The notes: generated by a model from the letters alone, not told the origin. A DNA stretch of 64,000 nt from Limobrevibacterium gyesilva (GCF_025989185.1 NZ_JAPDNT010000008.1:62001-126000), one strand, 5' to 3'. Counted from the stretch's first letter, positions 9,527 through 18,828 are shown. Numbers and translations: made by a program.

Positions 9527-9556
9527 CGTCCCTGGCGCTTGACAGTGCCAGGGACG
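9527..9556 (+). terminator. Stem-loop between PLP gene and mlrC
   Basis: A perfect 10-bp inverted repeat CGTCCCTGGC / GCCAGGGACG with a 10-nt loop lies 18 bp after the stop at 9509. No T-run follows, so it may be an attenuator or mRNA stabiliser rather than a full terminator. Confidence 0.5.
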
Positions 9557-9602
9557 CCGCGTGTTGATAGCGCCAACAAACGAGCACCGGAGAGATGCCA
9601 GC

Positions 9603-11072
9603 ATGCGCCTGTTCGCAGCCACGATTGCGACCGAAACGAATACGTTCTCGCCGCTGCCGACCTCCATCGATGCCTACAAGGAAAGCGTCTTCCTGCGCCC
9701 CGGCGAGCACCCGAACGACACGCCGCTGATGTGCACGGCGCCGCTGTGGGTCGCGCGCCGCCGCGGCGCCGCCGAGGGCTTCACCCTGATCGAAGGCAGC
9801 TGCTTCGCCGCGAGCCCCGCGGGCACCACCAACCGCGCCGACTACGAGACCATGCGCGACGAGATCCTGGACCAGGTGCGCGCCGCCCTGCCGCTGGACG
9901 GCGTGCTGCTGGGCCTGCACGGCGCGATGGTTGCGCATGGCTACGACGACGTCGAGGGCGACGTGATCGAGCGGGTGCGCGCACTGGTTGGCAAGGACTG
10001 CGTCATCGGCGTCGAGCTGGACCCGCACTGCCACCTGACGCTGAAGCGCGTCCGCCTCGCCGACATCATCGTCCTGTACAAGGAGTTTCCGCACACCGAC
10101 GTGGTGGACCGGGCCGAGGACCTGCTCGACCTCGTGCTGAAGACGTTGCGCGGACAGGTGAAGCCGGTGATGGCGATGTATGATTGCCGGCAGATCGGCA
10201 GCTACCCGACCACCCTGCCGCTGATGCGCGCCTTCGTCGACCGCATGATGGCGATGGAGGGCAAGGATGGCGTTCTGTCCGTCTCTATCGGCCACTGCTT
10301 CCCCTATGCCGACGTGCCGGAAATCACCGGGCGCATCCTGGTCGTCACCGACGGCGACAAGGCCAAGGCCGATCGCCTGGCTACCGAGATCGGCCAGGAA
10401 TTCATCTCCATGCGCGGCAAGACCGCCCCTGACTACCTGGAGGTGGACGCGGGCATCACCGCCGCCGTCGCTGCCAACGCCGCGCCCGTGGTGCTGGCCG
10501 ACCCCGCCGACAATGCCGGCGGCGGCGCACCCTCGGACAACACCACCATCCTGCGCCGCCTGATCGAGCGCGGCGTGCAGGAGGCGGCGATCGGCCCGAT
10601 CTGGGATCCCATCGCCGTGCGCCTGTGCTTCGACGCCGGCCTGGGCGCCGAGTTCCCGCTGCGCTTCGGCGGCAAGATCGGCCCCACCTCCGGCGCGCCG
10701 GTCGATGCCAAGGTGATGGTCACCGGCCTCGCGCGCGATTGCTGGCAAAGCTTCGGGCCCACCCAGGTGCCGCTGGGCGATTGCGCCTGCGTCAAGGTCG
10801 GCGGCGTGGAAGTGGTGCTGATCTCGAACCGCACCCAGGCGCTGGGGCTGGAACTGTTCCGCAATGTCGGCGTCGAGCCGACCGAGCGGAAGCTGGTGGT
10901 GGTGAAATCGACCAACCATTTCATGGCCGCGTTCGGTCCGATCGCCAAGAAGGTGATCTACATCGACAGCGACGGCCCGCTCAGCCGCGACTATCGGCGC
11001 ATTCCCTACACGAAGATCCAGCGCCCGGTCTGGCCGCTCGACGAACAGACGTCGCCCGGCCTGATTTTCTGA
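9603..11072 (+). CDS. M81 family metallopeptidase (MlrC/microcystinase C-like)
   Basis: A 489-residue MlrC-type protein (DUF1485 plus MlrC C-terminal domain). Its family includes the linear-microcystin peptidase, but most members act on unknown small peptides or modified amino acids. Likely zinc-binding stretches are GLHGAMVAHG, ELDPHCHLT and YKEFPHTD. The C-terminal half begins near VVLADPADNAGGGAPSDNTT, a family hallmark. The start at 9603 follows GGAGAG. A longer start 42 bp upstream would overlap the stem-loop region and is less likely. It is the last gene of the operon and is followed by a strong terminator hairpin. Confidence 0.92.
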   Translation: MRLFAATIATETNTFSPLPTSIDAYKESVFLRPGEHPNDTPLMCTAPLWVARRRGAAEGFTLIEGSCFAASPAGTTNRADYETMRDEILDQVRAALPLDGVLLGLHGAMVAHGYDDVEGDVIERVRALVGKDCVIGVELDPHCHLTLKRVRLADIIVLYKEFPHTDVVDRAEDLLDLVLKTLRGQVKPVMAMYDCRQIGSYPTTLPLMRAFVDRMMAMEGKDGVLSVSIGHCFPYADVPEITGRILVVTDGDKAKADRLATEIGQEFISMRGKTAPDYLEVDAGITAAVAANAAPVVLADPADNAGGGAPSDNTTILRRLIERGVQEAAIGPIWDPIAVRLCFDAGLGAEFPLRFGGKIGPTSGAPVDAKVMVTGLARDCWQSFGPTQVPLGDCACVKVGGVEVVLISNRTQALGLELFRNVGVEPTERKLVVVKSTNHFMAAFGPIAKKVIYIDSDGPLSRDYRRIPYTKIQRPVWPLDEQTSPGLIF

Positions 11073-11108
11073 AGCATGGCCGGTGCTTCCATCGGCACCG
11101 GCCATGCT
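11073..11108 (+). terminator. Terminator hairpin after mlrC
   Basis: A 14-bp perfect inverted repeat AGCATGGCCGGTGC / GCACCGGCCATGCT with an 8-nt loop begins directly after the stop codon. Its position fits transcription termination of the preceding operon, though the downstream T-run is weak. Confidence 0.7.
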
Positions 11109-11153
11109 GCAGCTTTGGCTTTGCCGCGCAATGCTATCGGTTCGGATGTGTCC

Positions 11154-11284
11154 ATCTGATACCAACGGCCCTTGACGATGACCCTTCCATCGTCAAGGGC
11201 CGTTGGTATCGCGCGCCGGGTTGGTGGGCGGCGGCGCGCAAAATAACGACTCGTACCAGCGGCCATTCTTCATGGCCGCTGGTA
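11154..11284. repeat. 131-bp two-hairpin repeat, copy 1
   Basis: This intergenic element has a near-identical copy at 20461-20591. Hairpin 1 has 22-bp arms (11159-11180 and 11188-11209). Hairpin 2 has 13-bp arms (11254-11266 and 11272-11284). Both hairpins carry the core TACCARCGGCC, so the element's outer ends are inverted repeats of each other. A further 10-bp pair CTATCGGTTC / GAACCGATAG (11134-11143, 11286-11295) encloses this copy. It resembles a BIME/REP or small MITE. No transposase lies nearby. Confidence 0.9.
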
Positions 11285-11316
11285 TGAACCGATAGTGCTG
11301 CAGGAAGAGCGTCATG

Positions 11317-12510
11317 CTACGGGTCGGACCTGACCCAGGCGACCCAGGCCAGCGCCAACGCGCCCAGGCCGCACATCGCCATTCCCATCACCGCGGCCAT
11401 CGGCCCGATCCAGTCGGCCAGCGCGCCCACCAGCAGCACGCCCAGCGGCCCGGTGCCGATGCACACGGTGATGAGACCCATCAGCCGCGACCGTACGGCA
11501 ACCGGTGCGCCGGTGATGATCAGCGTTGTCTGCATGTTGCTGAATCCGGCCGTGCCCAACCCGCCCAGCACCAGCACGCCGCACGCCAGCGCATATTCCG
11601 GCGCCAGCGGCATCAGCATCGCCGCCAGCATGAACATCGACGACCCGCCCAGGAACAGCAGGCGCGGCGACATGGCCGGTGTACGCATCGCCAGCGCCAG
11701 ACCGCCGATCAGCGCGCCAAGCGGCTCGGCAGCCGCCAGCAATCCCACCATGGCCGATGACACCTGGAACACCTGGCGGCCGATCGGCGCCACCAGCGCT
11801 GCATAGGAGAAGCCGAACATGTTCATCGCCACCGTCACGGCCAGCACGCTGCGCACCACCGCATCGCGCCGGGCAATGGCGAAACCTTCCGCGAGGTCGC
11901 GTGGCACATGGCCGACCGCCAGACGTTTCGTCACCTGCGCGTGGCGGATAGGTGCCAGCAGCAGCGCCGTCAGCAGCGTGAGACCGATGGAGCAGGCATA
12001 GGTGCCGCCCAGCCCGATCAGGCCGAACGCCGCGGCGCCCAGCATCGGCCCGATCATGCGCGTGAGCGCTCCGGCGAGGCTGTCCAGCGCGATCACCCGC
12101 GAGACGAAAGCGGGTGCCGCCAGTTCGCCCACCATGCGCCGGCGGGTGGACATGTCCGCGGACCAGACGCAACCGCTGACGAACGCGGCCAGCGCGATAT
12201 GCCAGGGCTCCACCACGCCGGCGCGCGCCAGCAGAAACACCGTGACGGAACTGCTGGCGACGATTGCCATGCCCACGGCCTGGATCGTCTTCCGGTTCAC
12301 GGACTCGGACAGCACGCCCGCCAGCGCCCCGAGCAGCAGCAGCGGCAGGGTCCGGGCAGCCGAAACCGCGGCCACCGCGAATCCGGAGCCGGTCTGCTCC
12401 AGTGTGAACAACGCAGCCGCCAGCATCTCCATGAAGCGCACGACGTTGTTCGTGCCGCCGATCGCCCACAGGCGTACGATATCTGGTGTTGCGATCCGCG
12501 GCACTTCCAT
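11317..12510 (-). CDS. MFS transporter (EntS-like exporter)
   Basis: A roughly 397-residue MFS protein with about twelve predicted helices. It has an ESVNRKTIQ loop between helices 2 and 3 and a MSTRRRMVGELAAP loop typical of the enterobactin-exporter-like MFS_3 group. It is probably an efflux carrier of unknown substrate. The start MEVPRIATPD is chosen because the first clear helix follows at once. In-frame starts at 12573 (ATG) and 12600 (GTG) would add a hydrophobic leader and cannot be excluded. It is isolated, with the two-hairpin repeat just beyond its 3' end. Confidence 0.82.
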   Translation of the reverse strand: MEVPRIATPDIVRLWAIGGTNNVVRFMEMLAAALFTLEQTGSGFAVAAVSAARTLPLLLLGALAGVLSESVNRKTIQAVGMAIVASSSVTVFLLARAGVVEPWHIALAAFVSGCVWSADMSTRRRMVGELAAPAFVSRVIALDSLAGALTRMIGPMLGAAAFGLIGLGGTYACSIGLTLLTALLLAPIRHAQVTKRLAVGHVPRDLAEGFAIARRDAVVRSVLAVTVAMNMFGFSYAALVAPIGRQVFQVSSAMVGLLAAAEPLGALIGGLALAMRTPAMSPRLLFLGGSSMFMLAAMLMPLAPEYALACGVLVLGGLGTAGFSNMQTTLIITGAPVAVRSRLMGLITVCIGTGPLGVLLVGALADWIGPMAAVMGMAMCGLGALALAWVAWVRSDP

Positions 12511-12911
12511 CCCCTGCACAGTCTGAGGCCTGCCTGGTGACCCGACCAGGACCAGCGCCGCCATTCCCGTCATTAAAGCGACCAATTCCCATCTCTGCAC
12601 GCAGGCATGTCGTGCCGCCGATGGCGATCGCGCGTCCCGCTACGCGAATGCGAAATGATCCTCGCGGCGCGTTGCACGCGCCGGCCACCGGCCCGCCGCG
12701 ATCCGATCGCTCTCGATCACGTCATGGGCGCCGAAATGGAATCCTGGCAGCGCATTGCCTGAACGTCTCGACAACCCGTCCGGGCGCCGCCTGCCATGTC
12801 ATTTTGATATCGTGATCACCGCCGGCGCGGCCTTGCGCGTGAAATTTCCTGCGAGGCACGTGTTTGCCGGCCCCCTTATGGCGGGGCGCCTGCCTTCGTA
12901 TGCCAGCGGGA
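12511..12911. other. Non-coding stretch, nothing recognised
   Basis: These 401 bp lie between the MFS start and the end of the DUF3096 gene. I find no convincing open frame, RNA gene, repeat or clear operator; short frames here lack ribosome sites. It presumably contains the MFS promoter. Confidence 0.5.
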
Positions 12912-13061
12912 TCAACGAATGAGATTGGGCCACAGGCCAGCAACTCCAATAAATATCAGATATGCTGCTACTATATAGTTCAAGAGACGTGGTTTGGCCA
13001 GAATGAGAACACCGGCGACGAGTGCAATAATCGGTTGCAATGATACTATATGAAGGTGCAT
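12912..13061 (-). CDS. DUF3096 small membrane protein
   Basis: A 49-residue protein that is almost entirely two hydrophobic helices: HIVSLQPIIALVAGVLIL and then LLNYIVAAYLIFIGVAGL, joined by AKPR. This pattern (PLIALIAGILIL.PRLLNYIVAIYLI.IG) is that of DUF3096, a small inner-membrane family of unknown role. GGAG lies eight bases before the ATG at 13061. An upstream in-frame start would add 13 residues not typical of the family. Confidence 0.8.
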   Translation of the reverse strand: MHLHIVSLQPIIALVAGVLILAKPRLLNYIVAAYLIFIGVAGLWPNLIR

Positions 13062-13310
13062 GCGCCCAACTCCGTGAGTTCCAGGGGGCGATATTATCAA
13101 CGATACTCAGTCGTGCCATGATCGGCGGCCGTGCCCTGAAACACATTTGATTGCCGCGGCCGGCCGTCATGATCCGGATGGCCCGGTCGCTACCCGGCCA
13201 CCTGCCGGTGCGGGCAACGCGCTGTCATATCGGTTGTCGAAGGGGCATTATTGCACTTTGACCAGGACAACATCTCAGATTAAATGAGCAAGCGGACATG
13301 GAGGTAAATA

Positions 13311-13832
13311 GTGCCCGAAAATTCCGGCTATTCGAACCTTCTGGCGCTGACCGCCGAAATCGTCTCGGCGCACGTCGCCAACAATAACGTCGCTCCGGAC
13401 AGCCTGCCCGCCCTGATCACTTCGGTGTTCCGGGCCCTCACCAATGTCGGCACTGCCCCGGCCCAGGCCGAGAAGCCCGAGCCTGCCGTTCCCCTGAAGA
13501 AGTCGGTCTTTCCCGACCACATCATCTGCCTGGAGGACGGCAAGAAGCTCAAGATGCTCAAGCGGCATCTCAAGACCGCCTACAACATGACCCCCGACCA
13601 GTATCGCGAGAAGTGGGATCTGCCCGCATCGTATCCGATGACGGCGCCGAACTACGCGAAAACGCGCTCGGCGCTGGCAAAGAAGATCGGATTGGGCAGA
13701 ACGCGCGAGCCTGCCGGCAATGCGCCCGAAGTCCAACCGGATGCCACGCCGAAGGCGCCCGCGGCCGCTCCCAAGGCGACGAGGACGAAGAGAGCCGCGC
13801 CAAAGCGGGCGGCCACGAAGAAGGCCACCTGA
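13311..13832 (+). CDS. mucR: MucR/Ros family transcriptional regulator
   Basis: A 173-residue Ros/MucR protein. Residues about 10-45 form the N-terminal oligomerisation region. Residues 68-130 carry the DNA-binding domain with KMLKRHL, TPDQYREKWDLP and YPMTAPNYAKTRSALAKKIG. The classical zinc ligands are mostly lost: CLED (Cys73, Asp76) replaces CxxC, and after His86 the second His is missing (TAY). This resembles the zinc-free Ros homologues known from Mesorhizobium. The last 40 residues form a Lys/Ala/Pro histone-H1-like tail. MucR proteins act as H-NS-like repressors of exopolysaccharide, motility and horizontally acquired genes. The GTG start follows GGAGGT. Confidence 0.9.
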   Translation: MPENSGYSNLLALTAEIVSAHVANNNVAPDSLPALITSVFRALTNVGTAPAQAEKPEPAVPLKKSVFPDHIICLEDGKKLKMLKRHLKTAYNMTPDQYREKWDLPASYPMTAPNYAKTRSALAKKIGLGRTREPAGNAPEVQPDATPKAPAAAPKATRTKRAAPKRAATKKAT

Positions 13833-13984
13833 CTCCAGGCGTGAGTATCCAGGCGCCGGTCCCGCCTGTCGGCGCGACTCACGCACGGCGCTCCGGCAAG
13901 GACCGGAATTTGCGGAACGTTCCCATGCGGTCGTGCGGCTGGCCGGGGTGAGCTATATAGCTCAAAACACCCGAGGAGATCGCC

Positions 13985-14545
13985 ATGCGGCTGCCGATCA
14001 TCGAACCGGAGCAAATGACTCCGGAACAGCGCCGGGTTCACGACGACACGGTGGCCGGCAAGCGTGGGCGCATGCCGCCACCGGTGCAGGCGTGGCTGCA
14101 TAGCCCCAAGCTGGCCGACCGCGCGCAGCGCCTCGGCGAGTTCGTCCGCTATGAGACCAGCCTGCCGCCGGCCTTGAACGAGATGGCGATCCTGATTACC
14201 GCAAAGCACTGGAACAGCCATTACGAATGGTATGCCCATCGCCCGCTGGCACTTGCAGCCGGGCTGGACCCCGCCATCATTGACGCCATCCGCACTGGCC
14301 GTGACCCCGGCCTGACCGACGCCGGTGCCAGGGCCATTTACGACTACGCCACCACGCTGCACCGCACCCGGGACGTATCGCAGGCGCTGCATGATGCCGT
14401 GGTCGCCGCCTTCGGCGCGCGAGGCGTCGTGGAACTGGTCGGTGTCTGTGGCTATTATACTTTAATTTCAATGACGTTGAACGCATTCGACGTGCCGTTG
14501 CCGCCCGGCGAAACCTCGGAGTTGCAAGCGCCCGCACGTCCCTGA
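13985..14545 (+). CDS. Carboxymuconolactone decarboxylase family protein
   Basis: A 186-residue CMD/AhpD-like protein. It has the helical core PALNEMAILITAKHWNSHYEWYAHRPLA, although the AhpD CxxC pair is absent, so a peroxidase role is not supported. Related proteins are common in aromatic or acyl catabolic clusters. A GAGGAG site precedes the ATG. Twenty bases separate it from the thiolase gene, suggesting one operon with thiolase and acyl-CoA ligase. Confidence 0.85.
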   Translation: MRLPIIEPEQMTPEQRRVHDDTVAGKRGRMPPPVQAWLHSPKLADRAQRLGEFVRYETSLPPALNEMAILITAKHWNSHYEWYAHRPLALAAGLDPAIIDAIRTGRDPGLTDAGARAIYDYATTLHRTRDVSQALHDAVVAAFGARGVVELVGVCGYYTLISMTLNAFDVPLPPGETSELQAPARP

Positions 14546-14564
14546 TCTGCGAAAGGAGCGAACC

Positions 14565-15734
14565 ATGACCGAAGCGTGCATTGTCGGCTGGGCCCATTCC
14601 CCCTTCGGCAAGCTGGAAGACCCGGACGTTGAAAGCCTGATCGGCCGCGTCGCGCGCGCGGCCATCGAGGATGCCGGCGTCGATCCCGCCGAGATCGACG
14701 CGGTGTTCGTAGGCCTGTTCAACAACGGCTTCTCCAAGCAGGATTTCCCGGCCTCGCTGGTGCTGCAATCCGTGCCGGAACTGCGCTTCAAGCGCGCCAC
14801 GCGCTACGAGAACGCCTGCGCCTCCGGCTCGGCCGCGGTGCATGGCGCGCGCGACTTCCTCGCCGCCGGCCGCGGCCGCTTCGCGCTGGTGGTGGGGGCG
14901 GAGAAGATGACCGCCACCCCGGGCGCGCAGGTCGGCGACATCCTGCTCTCCGCCAGCTACCGCAAGGAGGAGGGCGACATCCCCGCAGGCTTCGCCGGCG
15001 TGTTCGGCCGCATCGCCGAGCGCTATTTCCAGCGTTTCGGCGACCAGTCCGATGCGCTGGCGGCGATCGCCGCGAAGAACCACAAGAACGGCGTGGACAA
15101 CCCCTACGCGCAGATGCGCAAGGATCTGGGTTTCGACTTCTGCCGCCAGCTCAGCGACAAGAACCCGTATGTGGCGCCCCCGCTGAAGCGCACCGACTGC
15201 TCGCTGGTGTCCGACGGCGCCGCCGCCCTGGTGCTGGCCGACGAGGAAACCGCGCGTACACTGGGCAAGGCGGTGCGTTTCCGCGCCGCCGTGCAGGTGA
15301 ACGATTTCCTGCCGCTCTCGCGCCGTGACCCCACCGCCTTCGAAGGCGCGGCACGGGCCTGGAACCAGGCGCTGACCGAGGCCGGCCTGGCGCTGGAGGA
15401 CCTGTCCTTTGTCGAGAGCCATGACTGCTTCACCATCGCCGAACTGCTCGAATACGAAGCGATGGGCCTGACCGCGCCGGGGCAGGGCGCACGCGCGGTG
15501 CTGGAGGGCTGGACGGCCAAGGACGGCAAGCTGCCGGTGAATCCCTCGGGCGGGTTGAAGGCGAAGGGCCACCCGATCGGCGCCACCGGCGTGTCGATGC
15601 ATGCCATCACCGCCATGCAACTCACCGGCGAGGCGGGCTCCATGCAGTTGCCCAAGGCCGACCGCGCCGGCGTGTTCAACATGGGCGGCGCCGCGGTGGC
15701 CAACTACGTCTCGATCCTGGAACCGCTGCGATAG
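14565..15734 (+). CDS. Thiolase family protein (SCP-x-like acetyl-CoA acyltransferase)
   Basis: A 389-residue thiolase-fold enzyme that would cleave or condense acyl-CoA. The nucleophile is Cys85 (ENACASGS). A SHDCFT segment replaces the usual NEAF motif, as in SCP2/SCP-x thiolases. The C-terminal GHPIGATG motif is present, although the usual second catalytic Cys near CVGGG appears replaced by NMGGAAV, also typical of that subfamily. AAGGAG precedes the ATG. One base separates its stop from the ATG of the ligase. Confidence 0.92.
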   Translation: MTEACIVGWAHSPFGKLEDPDVESLIGRVARAAIEDAGVDPAEIDAVFVGLFNNGFSKQDFPASLVLQSVPELRFKRATRYENACASGSAAVHGARDFLAAGRGRFALVVGAEKMTATPGAQVGDILLSASYRKEEGDIPAGFAGVFGRIAERYFQRFGDQSDALAAIAAKNHKNGVDNPYAQMRKDLGFDFCRQLSDKNPYVAPPLKRTDCSLVSDGAAALVLADEETARTLGKAVRFRAAVQVNDFLPLSRRDPTAFEGAARAWNQALTEAGLALEDLSFVESHDCFTIAELLEYEAMGLTAPGQGARAVLEGWTAKDGKLPVNPSGGLKAKGHPIGATGVSMHAITAMQLTGEAGSMQLPKADRAGVFNMGGAAVANYVSILEPLR

Positions 15735-15735
15735 G

Positions 15736-17280
15736 ATGATCCCCACCAGCAACCTCGCGCACTTCCTGCTGCAGACGGCCCGGCGCTTCCCCGACCGCGC
15801 CGGCCTGATCCGAGGGGAACATGTCTGGACCTGGGCGGAGGTCGCCGCCCGGGTCCGCGCCGCGGCGGGCGGCCTGCGCGCGTGCGGCGTGGGCAAAGGC
15901 GACCGCGTGCTGGTCCATGCCCGCAACTCCCACGCCATGTTCGAGACGATGTGGGCGAGCTGGATGCTCGGCGCCGTCTGGGTGCCCACCAATGTCCGCC
16001 TGACCCCGCCGGAGGTCGCCTATCTCGCCCAATCCTCCGGCGCCGTCGCCCATGTCTTCGACGACGCGTTCCCCGATCACGAAGCGGCGGCGAGGGACGC
16101 CAATCCGAACGCCACGGTGCATCTGCGCATCGGCGCCGACTGGGACGGGCTGGCGCATCACGGCGCGCCATTGGCCGAAGCCGTCGCCGTCGACCGCGAC
16201 GATCCCTGCTGGTTCTTCTATACCTCCGGCACCACCGGGCGGCCGAAGGCGGCGATGCTGACCCATGGGCAGATGGTCTTCGTCGTCACCAACCATCTCT
16301 GCGACCTCATGCCCGGCACCAGCGAGCACGATGTCTCGCTGGTGGTCGCCCCGCTGTCCCACGGCGCCGGCATCCACGCGCTTGCCCAGGTGGCGCGGGG
16401 GGCGGCGACCGTGCTGATGCCCGGCGAGCGGCTGGATTGTGCGGAAGCCTGGCGCCTGGTGGAGAAGCACCACGTCAGCAACATGTTCACGGTGCCGACC
16501 ATCCTCACCATGCTCACCCGCGACGCCGCCGTGGATCGGGTCGACCATTCCAGCCTGCGCTACGTCATCTATGCCGGCGCGCCGATGTACCGGGCCGACC
16601 AGGTGCACGCCCTGCGCAAGCTCGGCCCCGTCCTCGTGCAGTATTTCGGCCTGGGCGAAGTCACCGGCAACATCACCGTCCTGCCGCCGCATCTGCACAG
16701 CATCGATGACGATCCGGCCTTTCCCATCGGCAGTTGCGGCTATCCGCGCACGGGGATGGAAATCTCCATCCGCGACGGCGAGGGCAGGGGCCTGCCCGCC
16801 GGCGAAACCGGCGAGATCTGCGTGCGCGGCCCCGCGGTGTTCGCCGGCTATTTCGACGATTCCGAGGCCACCGCAAAGGCGTTCGCCGGTGGCTGGTTCC
16901 ATACCGGCGACCTCGGCCATCTCGACGCGAAGGGCTTCCTCTATATCACCGGCCGCGCCTCGGACATGTACATCTCCGGCGGATCGAACGTGTATCCGCG
17001 CGAGATCGAGGAGGCGCTGCTGCTGCACCCCGCGATCGCCGAGGCCTGTGTCGTCGGCATGCCCGATGCGAAATGGGGCGAGAGCGGGGTCGCCGTGCTG
17101 GTGGCGCGCGACGGCAACCCACCGCCGGCCGAAGACGTGCTGCGCCAGCTCGACGGCCGGCTGGCCAGATACAAATGGCCCGCCCGCATCGTGTTCTGGG
17201 ACGCGCTGCCGAAATCCGGCTACGGCAAGGTGACCAAGCGTGACGTCCGCCGGCGGCTTGAGGAAGCCGGCCCCGCCTGA
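15736..17280 (+). CDS. AMP-dependent acyl-CoA synthetase
   Basis: A 514-residue ANL-superfamily ligase that activates a carboxylic acid through an acyl-AMP to the CoA thioester. The P-loop [10 protein letters not shown] is at 162-171. QYFGLGEVTGN follows, then GWFHTGDLGHLDAKGFLYI and GRASDMYISGGSNVYPREIE. The C-terminal catalytic lysine is in SGYGKVTKRDV. It has no separate ribosome site and starts one base after the thiolase stop, so it is translationally coupled. With the thiolase it forms a short acid-degradation module whose substrate is unknown. Confidence 0.93.
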   Translation: MIPTSNLAHFLLQTARRFPDRAGLIRGEHVWTWAEVAARVRAAAGGLRACGVGKGDRVLVHARNSHAMFETMWASWMLGAVWVPTNVRLTPPEVAYLAQSSGAVAHVFDDAFPDHEAAARDANPNATVHLRIGADWDGLAHHGAPLAEAVAVDRDDPCWFFYTSGTTGRPKAAMLTHGQMVFVVTNHLCDLMPGTSEHDVSLVVAPLSHGAGIHALAQVARGAATVLMPGERLDCAEAWRLVEKHHVSNMFTVPTILTMLTRDAAVDRVDHSSLRYVIYAGAPMYRADQVHALRKLGPVLVQYFGLGEVTGNITVLPPHLHSIDDDPAFPIGSCGYPRTGMEISIRDGEGRGLPAGETGEICVRGPAVFAGYFDDSEATAKAFAGGWFHTGDLGHLDAKGFLYITGRASDMYISGGSNVYPREIEEALLLHPAIAEACVVGMPDAKWGESGVAVLVARDGNPPPAEDVLRQLDGRLARYKWPARIVFWDALPKSGYGKVTKRDVRRRLEEAGPA

Positions 17281-17362
17281 GCCGGCGCGCCGGGCGGGAG
17301 CTTCTGTCGCGCGCCGGGCTCGGCTAGCCTCCGCCTGTCGTCCCTCTCGAAGCGAGAATGCC

Positions 17363-18814
17363 GTGTCGAGCCCGTCCACCGCGCCCCTGCCGCTGCGCCC
17401 TGTCCCGTCGCCCGTGCCATCGCAGCGGCCCGCCGCCGATGCCGTGCCGGTGCCGGCCGGTGAGGTCTTCGCGGTGGCCACCGAATATCTCGAAGCCGGC
17501 CGCCTGGACGCGGCCGACCGCATGCTCGGCCACGTCCTGTCGGCGATGCCCAACCAGGCGGATGCGCTGCACCTCAAGGGCATGATCCTGTTCCGCCGCG
17601 GCAAGATCGCCGAGGCCGGGGAGCTGATGGAGCGCGCGATCGCCCTGGGCGGCATCAACGCCACGAATTACCGCAACCTGTCGGAAGTGTTCCGCCTGCA
17701 GGCACGGCTGGACGACGCCATCGTCGCCGCGCGCCGCGCGGTGACACTGGACCCCGCCGACCCGCTGGGCCCGTTCACTCTGGCGATGGCGCATTACGAC
17801 CGGCTGGAGCTGGACGCCTGCGTGTCCGCCACCCGGCACGCGCTGGACATGCGGCCCAACCTGCCGCAGGCGCATATGAAGCTGGCGCAGGCGCTGCTGC
17901 TGAAAGGCGACCTGGGGCCGGGCTGGGACGAGTACGAGTGGCGCTACCAGATCCCTGGCGCCCAGCCGCTGATGCCCAAGACCGACAAGCCGCAATGGAA
18001 CGGCGGGCCGCTGCAAGGCCAGCGCCTGCTGCTGGTCGGCGACCAGGGGTTCGGCGACGTGGTGATGTTCGCCCGCTACATCCCCTGGGTGCTCGCCCGC
18101 TGCCCGGACGTCTCGGTGGCCTGCAGCGGCGAGATGCGACCGATCCTCGCCCGCATGTTCCCCGGCCTGCACCTGTTCAACCGGTGGGACGAGGCGCCGC
18201 CCTTCGCCGCCTTCTGCCCGTTCTCCGGCCTGCCGCGCCTGGCCGGCACGCGCCTCGACACCATCCCCGCCGAGATCCCGTATCTGCGCGCCGATCCGGA
18301 TCGCGTCCGCGCCTGGCGCCAGCGGCTCGACGGGCTGGTGCCGCCCGGCCTGCGCCGCGTCGGGATCGCCTGGGCCGGCCGCCCCACCCACAGCAACGAC
18401 CACAACCGCTCGATCAGCCTGGACACGCTGGCCCCGATCGCCGCCCTCGATGGCATCGCCCTGGTGTCGCTGCAGAAGGGCCCGGCGGTGGCGCAGATTG
18501 CCCAGTACCAGGGCCGCGCGCCGCTGGTCGACCTCGACAAGCAGCTGCAGGACTTCGAGGACACGGCGGCGATCCTGGACGGGCTCGACCTGCTGGTCTG
18601 CGTGGACACGGCCGTCGGGCATTTCGCCGGCGCGATGGGCAAGCCCGCCTGGATGATGCTGCCCTATGCGCCGGACTGGCGCTGGCTGCTGAACCGCGAA
18701 GACTCTCCGTGGTATCCGTCCCTGCGCCTGTTCCGCCATCCGCAGCCGCGGCGCTGGGATCTGCTGGTGCAACAGGTCGCAGCCGAACTGCAAAGGCTTG
18801 TCGCCGGCGATTGA
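17363..18814 (+). CDS. TPR protein with glycosyltransferase-9-like domain
   Basis: A 483-residue protein. Residues about 30-190 form tetratricopeptide repeats (EYLEAGRLDAADRMLGHVL, MLFRRGKIAEAGELMERAI-type units). After WDEYEWRYQIPG comes an ADP-heptosyltransferase-like domain with LLVGDQGFGDVVMFARY, RRVGIAWAGRPTHSNDHNRS and the conserved DLLVCVDTAVGHFAGAMGKPAW. It is probably a cytoplasmic glycosyltransferase, possibly for surface polymer or protein glycosylation. The GTG start is preferred; the ATG upstream at 17240 lies inside the ligase gene. It is a single gene. Confidence 0.85.
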   Translation: MSSPSTAPLPLRPVPSPVPSQRPAADAVPVPAGEVFAVATEYLEAGRLDAADRMLGHVLSAMPNQADALHLKGMILFRRGKIAEAGELMERAIALGGINATNYRNLSEVFRLQARLDDAIVAARRAVTLDPADPLGPFTLAMAHYDRLELDACVSATRHALDMRPNLPQAHMKLAQALLLKGDLGPGWDEYEWRYQIPGAQPLMPKTDKPQWNGGPLQGQRLLLVGDQGFGDVVMFARYIPWVLARCPDVSVACSGEMRPILARMFPGLHLFNRWDEAPPFAAFCPFSGLPRLAGTRLDTIPAEIPYLRADPDRVRAWRQRLDGLVPPGLRRVGIAWAGRPTHSNDHNRSISLDTLAPIAALDGIALVSLQKGPAVAQIAQYQGRAPLVDLDKQLQDFEDTAAILDGLDLLVCVDTAVGHFAGAMGKPAWMMLPYAPDWRWLLNREDSPWYPSLRLFRHPQPRRWDLLVQQVAAELQRLVAGD

Positions 18815-18828
18815 GCGGGGTCGCGGAA

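Noticed and set aside
11006-11287. Short peptides encoded by both copies of the two-hairpin repeat
   Set aside because: The similarity (ALDDDPSIVKGRWY) is explained by the DNA repeat itself; no ribosome site or family.
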